Positions 33,871-42,155 of a stretch of 64,000 nucleotides of DNA are shown here, one piece after another. Positions within the stretch are counted from its first letter, which is position 1; the number at the start of each line of letters is the position of its first letter. Both the position numbers and the translations under genes were made by a program. The DNA comes from Pseudoduganella rivuli (GTDB taxonomy: Bacteria > Pseudomonadota > Gammaproteobacteria > Burkholderiales > Burkholderiaceae_D), in NCBI RefSeq assembly GCF_009674485.1, contig NZ_WKJJ01000011.1:124001-188000 (forward strand). The letters are read 5' to 3'. Under the pieces are notes generated by a model that had not been told where the DNA came from, did not search any database, and saw only the letters and a list, made by a program, of their open reading frames with translations.

Positions 33871-34181
33871 GTTGAAATCGGGCTGTATTAATCGAAGCGA
33901 CTGCGCGATTTTACGAAGCGGCCCGCTTGCCGCATAGAATAATTTCAACGTTGCTTATGCGACGAATGCCTTATGAATAGTCATCGACATAACCTTTCCA
34001 AAACCACATTATTAATGGCATTGAATCGCTTCCTCCAAGCAACGTACTGCAAGCACCACAAATCACAAAAAAATAGCGCTATCCTGCTTAAAACAGTGGC
34101 ACACGATTGAATCAAGGCTTTTCGCGGCGCGCAAGAACGCTTACGATGGAGGACTGCCCTCCTTTAACCTGGTGAATAGCT
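33871..34181. other. Gene-free stretch upstream of chrA and the 86-aa gene
   Basis: About 310 bp of relatively AT-rich sequence between divergent genes, probably holding both promoters. The only structure I see is a small hairpin, GGAGG-actgc-CCTCC, at 34148-34162, 20 bp before the ATG at 34182. No operator, RNA gene or reading frame stands out. Confidence 0.5.
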
Positions 34182-34442
34182 ATGCAGCAACAAGAACATT
34201 TTCATATCTATGTCCGCACCATGACCGGCGAGCGCCTGGCCTGGACGGAAACCACGACGTCGGATCTGGCGATGGCGGATGAAGCTTATTTGAACCTGAT
34301 GATGCAACCTGATTTCGAAGGCAGCGATTTTGTCCTGGTGGCCGCATTCGATGAACGGGTATTCTGCGTCTACGATTTTTCTGGAGAACAAGACCAGACT
34401 GGCTGGTCGGTGGACTGGCTGCGCAACCGTCCGCTCCATTAA
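34182..34442 (+). CDS. Small acidic cytoplasmic protein of unknown function
   Basis: An 86-residue protein with no signal peptide or membrane segment, acidic and rich in aromatic residues (HFHIYVRTMTGERLAWTET; FVLVAAFDERVFCVYDFSG; terminal DWLRNRPLH). Regular codon use, an upstream non-coding region and a strong terminator directly after it support a real monocistronic gene. No known family is recognised. It looks like a compact alpha/beta fold, but its function cannot be inferred. Confidence 0.72.
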   Translation: MQQQEHFHIYVRTMTGERLAWTETTTSDLAMADEAYLNLMMQPDFEGSDFVLVAAFDERVFCVYDFSGEQDQTGWSVDWLRNRPLH

Positions 34443-34455
34443 CGCACGATCAAAA

Positions 34456-34488
34456 ACAAAGGGCCGGCAATGATTGCCGGCCCTTTGT
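34456..34488. terminator. Strong bidirectional terminator
   Basis: A perfect 15-bp stem (ACAAAGGGCCGGCAA, 34456-34470, with its complement at 34474-34488) and a 3-base loop between convergent genes. A-rich sequence on one side and T-rich on the other allow it to act in both directions. Confidence 0.9.
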
Positions 34489-34510
34489 GCTTTACGCGGT
34501 CGACGATGGT

Positions 34511-35614
34511 TCAGCCCCAGTGCTGGAACTCCACGCCATTGCTCATGACACCCACCAGTTGCGCATAGTTTTCCTTGCTCTCGCTGAAATTGGCCAGCAC
34601 ATTGGCCAGCGAGTCGGCGTGCGAATTGAGGATGTTGACCCAGTAATCATAGCCCGCCTTTTCCGGCGCCCGGTGCAGCACGTTCCAGTACAGGTTGTTG
34701 ACGAGGTTTTCGTTGGTCGCATTGGCGCCATATTGCGTCTTGAATTCCGCGGAATTGATGAACGCCTGCGACACTTCCGTCAGGCTGGCGCCACGGTCCA
34801 GCTGCGCGATCCAGTAGCCCAACCCGCCCTTGTCCGGCACGCGGTTGAATGCCGCCTGGTACAGCCGGTACGCCTGGCCGCCCGCGCCATCGATATCGAG
34901 CGCGACGTCGACATCGCCGAAATCCAGCCGCTCCACGTTGACCAGCAAATCGCTGCCTTCCGTGCCCACCTTGTCCGTCACGCGGAAACCGCCACCATCC
35001 TTGGCCACCGTATATTCATTACGGTTGCCCAGGTAATACGCGGCATCCGTGCCCCAGCCGCCATCGAGGAAATCATTGCCCCGGCCGCCGAACAGCGAAT
35101 CGTCGCCGCTCATGCCATACATGTCGTCGTCGCCCGACGTGCCATCCAGCTGGTCGCCACGGGGCGTGCCGCCAAGCACCGCCACCTTGCTGCTGCCCAG
35201 GTCTTCCAGGATGCCCAGCGATACTTTTTGCTCGCCGCTGAGCGTCCCCTGCAGCCACGATGCATCGACGTAATAGGTGCCGGAATACGGCGCGACAAAA
35301 CTGACATGGTCACTGCCGGCCACGCCGCCGCCATCGTCTTCGGCAATGGCCTTGCCATTGGCGTCGAATACCAGCAATAGCGTGGGGTCGAAATAACTGC
35401 CGGCCGTCACGGAATAAACGGCGCCCGCTTCGCCATGCCAGCTGAACACGGCATTCTTTGCCGCGCCCGCGTAATCGGCCTGGTACAGCGCCGCATTGTC
35501 GAACACCGATGTGACGCCACCGCCGGGGTTATACACGGACAGCGGCAGGCGCGTTGCCGTATTCATTTCATAGTTGGTCAAGCCTGCATACTGTGTCAGG
35601 GTGCTGTAGCTCAC
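34511..35614 (-). CDS. Secreted RTX protein with DUF4214 domain
   Basis: A 367-residue protein starting with GTG at 35614 behind GGAGG. Residues about 20-145 form a beta-rich pre-peptidase-like domain (VFSWHGEAGAVYSVTAGSYF). Calcium-binding nonapeptide repeats follow at about 150-200 (GTSGDDDMYGMSGDDSLFGG, GNDFLDGGWGTD), then a DUF4214 domain (AYRLYQAAFNRVPDKGGLGY, LYWNVLHRAPEKAGYDYWV). There is no N-terminal signal peptide; RTX repeats point to type I secretion. No ABC exporter is next to it. DUF4214 proteins are found at cell surfaces or in matrix, with unknown function. Confidence 0.82.
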   Translation of the reverse strand: MSYSTLTQYAGLTNYEMNTATRLPLSVYNPGGGVTSVFDNAALYQADYAGAAKNAVFSWHGEAGAVYSVTAGSYFDPTLLLVFDANGKAIAEDDGGGVAGSDHVSFVAPYSGTYYVDASWLQGTLSGEQKVSLGILEDLGSSKVAVLGGTPRGDQLDGTSGDDDMYGMSGDDSLFGGRGNDFLDGGWGTDAAYYLGNRNEYTVAKDGGGFRVTDKVGTEGSDLLVNVERLDFGDVDVALDIDGAGGQAYRLYQAAFNRVPDKGGLGYWIAQLDRGASLTEVSQAFINSAEFKTQYGANATNENLVNNLYWNVLHRAPEKAGYDYWVNILNSHADSLANVLANFSESKENYAQLVGVMSNGVEFQHWG

Positions 35615-35718
35615 TGCGCGCCTCCGGTAAAATCAATGTGATGATTGATCTTAATCAGCACCCTGATTTGTGACGGAAACAATTACATTTTGTTTCCGGG
35701 GTTACAGAGCCTGACGCT

Positions 35719-37302
35719 TCACGGCCGCCGCACATGTTCCGTATCGCCAGGCCCGGCAGGCGGCGCCCCTGGCGGCGGTTCCAGCGTGGCGGCGGCCAGC
35801 GCCGACGAGGCCGGACCGTGCAGCACGGCGCCCTGCGTGTCGAAACGCGAGCCGTGACACGGGCAATCCCAGCTGCACTCGCCCGCGTTCCAGTGCACCA
35901 CGCAACCCAGGTGCGTGCAGCGCGCGGACAGCGCGTGCAGTTCGCCGTGCGGATCGCGGTAGACGGCCAGCTTGTGCATGCCCTGCCGCACGATGGCGCC
36001 CTGCCCCGGCGCAATTTCCGCGACGGACTCCACTTCGCCCGCCGTTGCCCACTCGCCGTAATACGACAGCGTATTGGCCTGCTCCGCCACGAATTCCGGC
36101 AAGCCATGCATGACCTTGCGCGCCGGGTCGTACAAGTCCGCCCAGGCGTGGCGGCGTCCCATGATGAGTTCAGAGACAATCATCGCGCCGATCGTGCCGT
36201 GGGTCATGCCGTTGCCGGAATCGCCCGTGATGACGTAGACATTGTCCTGGTCCATGGGATTGCGGCCCAGGTAGGCCGCGCCATCGGCCGGTTCCATGAC
36301 TTCGCCGGACCAGCGGTACGCCACCTGCTGCGCCATCGGGAAGCGCTGGCGCGCCCACTGTTCGATTTCATCGTAACGGTGCTGCGGATGGTCATCCTGC
36401 CCCACCTTGTGGTCGGCGCCGCCCACCAGCAGCAAGTCGTGGTCGGCGCCGGCCGGGGATTCCACGCGCACGTAGTAATACGGGTCGCCCGTGTCCCACA
36501 GCAGCACGCGCGGCACCGAACCGCGCGGGATGCGCAACCCCAGCGCGTAGGTGCGGTACGCGGCCTGCTTGGTGTGCATCACGACCACGTTATTGAACGG
36601 CGTATTGGTGGCCACCACCACGGCTTCCGCGTAAATGTCGCCCCGGTCGGTGCGCACCACCTGGATATGGCGGTCGCCGTCGACGCCATGGGCCCGCACG
36701 CCGCAGTAAATGCGACCGCCGTGCCGCACCAGCGCACTGGCCAGTCCTTCCAGGTAGCGCAACGGGTGGCATTGGGCCTGGTTGTGGTAGCACACGCACG
36801 GGCCCGTATCGAAGCTGAGGCCCGGCGCCCGCTCCAGCAATGTCACGTCGGCGCCGGCCCGCTGCGCCGCCTGGTATTCGCGGCCCAGGTCCTGGAAACC
36901 TTGTTCCGGCAACGCGTACAGGTAACCATCGACGCGCTCGAACGCGCAATCGATGTGTTCGCTGCGGGCAATCGATTCCACCAGGTTGACCGCTTGTTTG
37001 AAACTGTCGGCCACCAGTTTGGCATGGTCCGCGTCGAAGGCGGCCTCGACACCACGGTACCATTCGTCCGGCGGGAAAAAGTGCGCCGTGCTGCGGCCGG
37101 TTTCACCGGCGCCAATGCCCAGCGCATCGATCAGCACCACGTGCTTGCCCTCGCGCGCCAGCAAGTACGCCGTCGTGAGCCCGGCGATGCCGGCGCCGAT
37201 CACGCACACTTGCGTATGCACGTCACCGGAGATCGGCGCGAATTCAGGGATACGGACTGTCGCCAGCCACGGCGACAGCGATACGCCATTGCTTGTGTTC
37301 AT
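35719..37302 (-). CDS. FAD-dependent oxidoreductase with C-terminal Rieske domain
   Basis: A 527-residue fusion. The N-terminal DAO-type flavoprotein domain (about 1-415) begins CVIGAGIAGLTTAYLLAREG and shows VYVITGDSGNGMTHGTIGAM near its end. A Rieske 2Fe-2S domain follows (about 430-515) with both ligand motifs, CTHLGCVVHW and CPCHGSRF. The start is set at 37302 by the strong site GGAGGGGG. The electron donor or acceptor and substrate are unknown; proteins of this layout are common in soil bacteria and often linked to stress. It stands alone on the minus strand. Confidence 0.87.
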   Translation of the reverse strand: MNTSNGVSLSPWLATVRIPEFAPISGDVHTQVCVIGAGIAGLTTAYLLAREGKHVVLIDALGIGAGETGRSTAHFFPPDEWYRGVEAAFDADHAKLVADSFKQAVNLVESIARSEHIDCAFERVDGYLYALPEQGFQDLGREYQAAQRAGADVTLLERAPGLSFDTGPCVCYHNQAQCHPLRYLEGLASALVRHGGRIYCGVRAHGVDGDRHIQVVRTDRGDIYAEAVVVATNTPFNNVVVMHTKQAAYRTYALGLRIPRGSVPRVLLWDTGDPYYYVRVESPAGADHDLLLVGGADHKVGQDDHPQHRYDEIEQWARQRFPMAQQVAYRWSGEVMEPADGAAYLGRNPMDQDNVYVITGDSGNGMTHGTIGAMIVSELIMGRRHAWADLYDPARKVMHGLPEFVAEQANTLSYYGEWATAGEVESVAEIAPGQGAIVRQGMHKLAVYRDPHGELHALSARCTHLGCVVHWNAGECSWDCPCHGSRFDTQGAVLHGPASSALAAATLEPPPGAPPAGPGDTEHVRRP

Positions 37303-37421
37303 GGTATCCCCCTCCTGCACATCTGAATGTCCCAGTGTAGGCACATGGCCCGAATTAACGCGCGGAATAGCGGCCGGGCGCGGGTACAATCTCGTCCTTT
37401 CAACCTTTGCATCATCGCCTC

Positions 37422-37784
37422 ATGCCCGCCATTACCGATTTCGCCGCCCAGTCGCCCGCCCCTGTCCTTGACCATCCGCGCGCGGAGCGCCGCCAGTCCG
37501 GCAACCCGCAGCGCACCACGTGGAACCATTTCACCAACGCCAGCGGCGAAGTCGATGCCGGCATCTGGGCCTGCGAAGTGGGCAGCTGGCGCATCGCCTT
37601 CCCCGCCAACAAGGATGAATTCTTTTTCGTCACGGAAGGCCGCTGCCGCCTGATCGACGAACAGGGCCATGCGGTCGAAGCGGGTCCGGGCAATGCGCTG
37701 GTGATCCCGGGCGGCTTCCAGGGGGTGTTTGAAGTGCTGGAACCCGTGAAAAAACATTACGTTATCGTCGAACGGAAGGTCTGA
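37422..37784 (+). CDS. Small cupin-domain protein (DUF861 type)
   Basis: A 120-residue single-domain cupin. The motif region is WRIAFPANKDEFFFVTEGRC with the second strand pair GPGNALVIPGGFQGVFEVLE, typical of the ureidoglycine-aminohydrolase-like cupin family (DUF861). Many members are small enzymes or sensors without a known substrate. The start at 37422 (MPAITDFAAQS) is preferred to 37407. It lies between the FAD-Rieske gene, divergent, and the flagellin gene, without an evident operon partner. Confidence 0.8.
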   Translation: MPAITDFAAQSPAPVLDHPRAERRQSGNPQRTTWNHFTNASGEVDAGIWACEVGSWRIAFPANKDEFFFVTEGRCRLIDEQGHAVEAGPGNALVIPGGFQGVFEVLEPVKKHYVIVERKV

Positions 37785-37928
37785 TAGGAATTTCCCTATC
37801 GAGAAATCCATCCAAATTGAATTTATTTATGTTTGACTCAGCCGTTTAATGGCCCCGCAGCCACGGTCGTCTTGTGAGATTGAAAGGTACTCAAACAGAA
37901 CCTCAAATCGACAACAGGAGCTTTCACC

Positions 37929-38816
37929 ATGCTGAGCCTTCATACCAACTCTGCCACGCTGTCCGCACAAAACTCGATTTCGCGCACCAACAGCCGCCTG
38001 TCCAATTCGATGACCCGCCTGGGCACCGGATACCGCGTGAATTCCGCGATGGACGACGCTGCCGGCCTGCAAATCGCGACGCGGCTGCGCGCCCAGACCA
38101 GCGGTATGTCGATGGCGATGCGCAATACGCAAAACTCGATTTCCATGATCCAGACAGCCGACGGCGCGCTGGATGAAACCACGGCGATCCTGGTGCGCAT
38201 GAAAGACCTGGCCACGCAGGCGGCCGACGGTTCCGCCACCGATCCTGACCGCACCGCGATGCAGTCGGAATACGATGCGCTGACGGACGAACTGACCAAC
38301 ATCGTCAGCAACACGTCGTTTGGCGGCACCACCCTGCTGTCCAGCAAAGCCGACAGCAAATTCCTGGTCGCCATCAACTTCCAGATCGGCTCGGCGGAAA
38401 CCGAAGTCATGACGCAAGACTTGTCGGCCCAGCTGGCCACCATGCACACCAACCTGACCGCCACCAACAGCGGCCACGTGTTCTCGGCGGACGGCACCGT
38501 CGGCGCCGGTGCCGGCACGGCGATCGCCACGGCCGACAGCGCCAACGACATGATCACCGCCCTCAACACCGGCATCGAATCCGTGTCGAACGTGCGCTCA
38601 TCGCTGGGCGCCGCCGCCAACCGCCTGGACCACGTGTACCAAAACTTGTCCAACATGGTCAACAACACGAAAAACGCATCCGGCCGCATCATGGATGTCG
38701 ACTTCGCCGACGAGAGCGCAACCATGATGTCGAGCCAGATGTTGCTGCAAGCCGGGACGGCCATGCTCAAGCAGAGCAACAGCCAGTCGTCGCTGGTGCT
38801 GTCGCTGCTGCAATAA
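37929..38816 (+). CDS. Flagellin
   Basis: A 295-residue flagellin, near the short end of the family. The conserved N-terminal D0/D1 segment (SATLSAQNSISRTNSRLSNS, LGTGYRVNSAMDDAAGLQIA) and C-terminal segment (RSSLGAAANRLDHVYQNLSN, DFADESATMMSSQMLLQAGT) are both present, with a small central region. AGGAG stands before the ATG. A rho-independent terminator follows directly, so it is monocistronic. No other flagellar gene is in the window. A GCCGTTTA sequence at 37842-37849 is a weak sigma-28-like -10; the matching -35 is poor. Confidence 0.92.
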   Translation: MLSLHTNSATLSAQNSISRTNSRLSNSMTRLGTGYRVNSAMDDAAGLQIATRLRAQTSGMSMAMRNTQNSISMIQTADGALDETTAILVRMKDLATQAADGSATDPDRTAMQSEYDALTDELTNIVSNTSFGGTTLLSSKADSKFLVAINFQIGSAETEVMTQDLSAQLATMHTNLTATNSGHVFSADGTVGAGAGTAIATADSANDMITALNTGIESVSNVRSSLGAAANRLDHVYQNLSNMVNNTKNASGRIMDVDFADESATMMSSQMLLQAGTAMLKQSNSQSSLVLSLLQ

Positions 38817-38836
38817 GGTCTGCTTTCCCCTCAATG

Positions 38837-38864
38837 ACGGGCGCACGGGTTGCGCCCGTTTTTT
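38837..38864 (+). terminator. Rho-independent terminator of the flagellin gene
   Basis: Stem ACGGGCGCA with TGCGCCCGT, 5-base loop CGGGT, followed by a run of six T, 20 bp after the flagellin stop. Confidence 0.93.
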
Positions 38865-38972
38865 ATTGGCAAAAAACCCACAAAAATCCGCGCAATCGTG
38901 CGATGCTCACGCTATGGCGTACTCTACAGTAGCGCCACCTGTTTTAATAAAACCCATAGAGGCAGACACCGA

Positions 38973-39947
38973 ATGAAAACCACTCTCTTGCGCAGCGCCG
39001 CGATGCTGATGCTGCTGGGCGGCGCCGTGGCGCACGCACAGGACTATCCAACCAAGACCATCACCATGGTGGTGCCGTTCGCGGCCGGCGGCCCGACCGA
39101 TACCGTGGCGCGCCTGGTCGCGCAATCGATGAGCGCAAAACTCAAGCAGACCATCATCGTGGAAAACGTCGGCGGCGCTGGCGGCACGATCGGCGCGGCG
39201 CGCGTGGCCAAGGCCGCGCCGGACGGCTACACGGTGCTGCTGCACCACATCGGCCACTCGACCGCCCCGGCGCTGTACCGCAAGCTCACCTATAACGCCA
39301 TCGACAGTTTCGAGCCGGTCGGCCTGGTGACCGACGTGCCGATGACCCTGGTTGCCCGCAAGGATTTCCCCGCCAAGGACTTCAAGGAATTCCTGGCCTA
39401 CGTGAAAGCCAACAAGGCCAAGGTGACGTATGCGAATGCCGGCATCGGTTCCGCGTCCCACCTGTGCGGCATGCTGTTCATGACGGCGATTGCCACGGAC
39501 CTGACCACCGTGCCATACAAGGGCACGGGCCCGGCCATGAACGATTTGCTGGGCGGCCAGGTCGACTTCATGTGCGACCAGACCACCAACACCACCAGCC
39601 AGATCAAGGGCGGCAAGATCAAGGCCTATGGCGTGACCACCAAGGCCCGCCTGCCGAACATGCCGGATTTGCCGACCCTGAATGAAGCGGGTTTGCCGAA
39701 CTTTGAAGTGGCCGTGTGGCACGGGCTGTATGCGCCGAAGGGCACGCCGAAGCCGGTGATCGATGCGCTGTCCGGCGCGTTGCAGGTGGCGCTGAAAGAC
39801 CCGGCCGTGAAACAGCGCTTTGCCGACCTGGGCACGGAACCGGTGGCCGAAGCCCGCGCCAAACCGGAAGCGCTGCGCGCGCACCTGAAGTCGGAAATCG
39901 ACCGCTGGGGCCCGATCATCGCCAAGGCCGGCGCTTATGCAGATTAA
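38973..39947 (+). CDS. tctC: Tripartite tricarboxylate transporter, substrate-binding protein
   Basis: A 324-residue periplasmic binding protein of the Bug/TctC family. The signal peptide is residues 1-23 (LLRSAAMLMLLGGAVAHA). Family motifs are YPTKTITMVVPFAAGGPTDT and GFAxxG-type glycine stretches, with GHSTAPALYRKL and AGIGSASHLCGMLF lining the ligand cleft. The start at 38973 is set by the signal peptide. It works with TctB and TctA downstream to import a carboxylate. The ligand cannot be read from sequence; this family is large and varied in betaproteobacteria. Confidence 0.9.
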   Translation: MKTTLLRSAAMLMLLGGAVAHAQDYPTKTITMVVPFAAGGPTDTVARLVAQSMSAKLKQTIIVENVGGAGGTIGAARVAKAAPDGYTVLLHHIGHSTAPALYRKLTYNAIDSFEPVGLVTDVPMTLVARKDFPAKDFKEFLAYVKANKAKVTYANAGIGSASHLCGMLFMTAIATDLTTVPYKGTGPAMNDLLGGQVDFMCDQTTNTTSQIKGGKIKAYGVTTKARLPNMPDLPTLNEAGLPNFEVAVWHGLYAPKGTPKPVIDALSGALQVALKDPAVKQRFADLGTEPVAEARAKPEALRAHLKSEIDRWGPIIAKAGAYAD

Positions 39948-40048
39948 ATACGCAGACTGAATACGCCAGCTGAACAACGCGGTAAGCGACGGCGGGCGCG
40001 ACTGTCAAGCCCGTCGCCGGTTTATAACAATAACGGGGAGACAGTATC

Positions 40049-40510
40049 GTGCCGACATTCATCCGCCACCCCAAGGACTTTTGGGCGGGCATTATTTTCA
40101 TTTTCTTTGGCCTGGCCGCCGTCGTGATCGGCCAGGACTATCCAATGGGAACCGCCGGACGCATGGGACCGGCCTACTTCCCCACCATCCTGGGCGGGCT
40201 GCTGGCGCTGATCGGCGTGGCGTCCGTGGTCCGTTCACTGCTGCGGGCCGGCGAAGCCATCGGCACTTTTCACTTGAAAAGCCTGCTGCTGATCCTGGCG
40301 GCCGTCGTGCTGTTCGGCGTCCTGATGCGGGGCGCGGGGCTGGCGCCGGCCATCGTCGTGCTGGTGGTCTTGAGCGCCTATGCCAGCCCCAGCTTCAAAC
40401 TGGGGCACAGCTTGCTGATCGCCGTGGGACTGGCCGCGTTCAGCGCGCTGCTGTTCGTCAAACTGCTGGGCTTGCCAATGCCCATCTTCGGCCCATGGCT
40501 GGGAGGCTGA
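40049..40510 (+). CDS. tctB: Tripartite tricarboxylate transporter, small membrane subunit
   Basis: A 153-residue TctB/DUF1468 protein with four hydrophobic helices (WAGIIFIFFGLAAVVIG first; LLILAAVVLFGVLMRGAGLA third). It forms the small inner-membrane subunit with TctA. It ends one base before the tctA start. The 101-bp gap after tctC contains an imperfect GC-rich hairpin (about 39985-40018, GCGACGGCGGGC against GCCCGTCGCC), which could lower expression of the membrane subunits relative to the binding protein (inference). Confidence 0.9.
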   Translation: MPTFIRHPKDFWAGIIFIFFGLAAVVIGQDYPMGTAGRMGPAYFPTILGGLLALIGVASVVRSLLRAGEAIGTFHLKSLLLILAAVVLFGVLMRGAGLAPAIVVLVVLSAYASPSFKLGHSLLIAVGLAAFSALLFVKLLGLPMPIFGPWLGG

Positions 40511-40511
40511 C

Positions 40512-42017
40512 ATGGAAATCTTTGCCAATCTCGCGCTGGGCCTGGACACGGCTTTCACGCTGACCAATCTGATGTATTGCCTGATCGGCGTGTTTGTCGG
40601 CACGGCGGTCGGCGTGCTGCCCGGCCTCGGTCCGGTCGCCACGATCGCCATGCTGCTGCCCGCCACGTTCGGGCTGCCGCCCATCTCGTCGCTGATCATG
40701 CTGGCGGGAATTTATTACGGCGCCCAGTACGGCGGTTCCACCACGGCCATCCTCGTCAACTTGCCGGGCGAATCATCGTCGGTGGTGACGGCCATCGATG
40801 GCTACCAGATGGCGCGCCAGGGTCATGCCGGCAAGGCCCTGGCGACGGCCGCGCTGGGTTCGTTCTTTGCGGGCACGGTGGCCACCATCCTGCTGGCGCT
40901 GTTTGCGCCGCCGCTGGCGGAACTGGCGCTGAAATTCGGCCCGGCCGAATATTTCTCGCTGATGGTGCTGGGGCTGGTGGCGTCCGTCGTGCTGGCCAGC
41001 GGCTCGCTGCTGAAAGCCATCGGCATGGTGATCCTGGGCCTGCTGCTGGGACTGGTCGGCACCGACGTGAATTCCGGCGCCGCCCGCTACACGTTCGACA
41101 TGCCGCAACTGGCGGACGGCATCAACTTCGTCATTGTCGCCATGGGCATGTTCGGCATCGGCGAAATCATCCGTAACCTGGAACACGACGAATCGCGCAG
41201 CCTGATCATGAAAAAAGTGTCGGGGCTGATGCTGACCAGGGAAGACTTCAAGCGCATCATCGCGCCGGTGCTGCGCGGCACGCTGCTGGGGTCGGCGCTG
41301 GGCATCCTGCCGGGCGGCGGCGCCATGCTGGCGTCGTTCGCGTCGTATTCGGTGGAGAAAAAAGTCTCGAAGAACGCGGCGCAATTCGGCAAGGGTGCAA
41401 TTGAAGGCGTGGCGGCGCCGGAATCGGCCAACAATGCCGGCGCGCAAACGTCGTTCATTCCCATGCTGACGCTCGGCATCCCGTCGAACCCCGTGATGGC
41501 GCTGATGATCGGCGCCATGATCATCCAGGGCATCCAGCCGGGTCCGGCCGTGATGACGGAGCAGCCCGCGCTGTTCTGGGGCTTGATCGTGTCGATGTGG
41601 ATCGGCAACCTGTTCCTCGTGATCCTGAACTTGCCGATGATCGGCCTGTGGGTGCGGATGATCATGGTGCCCTACCACTTGCTGTACCCGGGCATCCTGA
41701 TGTTTTGCGCGATCGGCGTGTTCAGCCTGAACAATGCGGAATTCGACGTGTGGCTGATGGCGCTGTTCGGCCTGTTCGGCTATGCCTGCGCCAAGCTGGA
41801 CCTGGAACCGGCCCCCATGCTGCTGGGCTTTATCATCGGCCCGATGATGGAGGAATACCTGCGCCGCGCCCTGCTGCTGTCGCACAGCGACCCGACCGTG
41901 TTCGTCACCCGCCCCATCAGCGCCACCATGCTGGTGCTGGCGGCCGCGGCGCTGTGCGTGGTGCTGTCGCCTTCACTGCGCAAAAAGCGCGAAGAAGCGT
42001 TCCACGAGGACGACTAA
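40512..42017 (+). CDS. tctA: Tripartite tricarboxylate transporter, large membrane subunit
   Basis: A 501-residue TctA permease with about twelve hydrophobic helices. The signature GVLPGLGPVATIAMLLP near residue 35 and YYGAQYGGSTTAILVNLPGE are highly conserved. A second glycine-rich stretch, LGILPGGGAMLASF, mirrors the first in the second half of the protein. It is the main transport channel of the secondary, ion-driven system fed by TctC. It is the last gene of the tctCBA operon, followed by a tandem repeat. Confidence 0.93.
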   Translation: MEIFANLALGLDTAFTLTNLMYCLIGVFVGTAVGVLPGLGPVATIAMLLPATFGLPPISSLIMLAGIYYGAQYGGSTTAILVNLPGESSSVVTAIDGYQMARQGHAGKALATAALGSFFAGTVATILLALFAPPLAELALKFGPAEYFSLMVLGLVASVVLASGSLLKAIGMVILGLLLGLVGTDVNSGAARYTFDMPQLADGINFVIVAMGMFGIGEIIRNLEHDESRSLIMKKVSGLMLTREDFKRIIAPVLRGTLLGSALGILPGGGAMLASFASYSVEKKVSKNAAQFGKGAIEGVAAPESANNAGAQTSFIPMLTLGIPSNPVMALMIGAMIIQGIQPGPAVMTEQPALFWGLIVSMWIGNLFLVILNLPMIGLWVRMIMVPYHLLYPGILMFCAIGVFSLNNAEFDVWLMALFGLFGYACAKLDLEPAPMLLGFIIGPMMEEYLRRALLLSHSDPTVFVTRPISATMLVLAAAALCVVLSPSLRKKREEAFHEDD

Positions 42018-42029
42018 CCGCAACCGGAC

Positions 42030-42155
42030 GGGCTTTCACAACACCGGCTTGCCTGCATTGCGTTGCCGTGTGGGCTTGCGGTGACGCACGTAGGGCGGCT
42101 TTTACAAAGCCGCCTGCCTGCATTGCGTTGCCGTATGAGCTTGTGGTGAACTCAA
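42030..42155. repeat. Tandem duplication of about 63 bp with a REP-like half
   Basis: Two adjacent copies share TGCCTGCATTGCGTTGCCGT and a following GCTTG(C/T)GGTGA. The first starts near 42030 and the second near 42092. The second copy is preceded by GTAGGGCGGCTTTTACAAAG (from 42081), a half of the REP-like element seen at 473 and 7574. It lies between the convergent tctA and TonB receptor genes. Confidence 0.65.

Noticed and set aside
37836..37850. Sigma-28 promoter for flagellin
   Set aside because: GCCGTTTA is close to GCCGATAA, but the expected -35 region matches the consensus poorly, so it is mentioned only in the gene entry.
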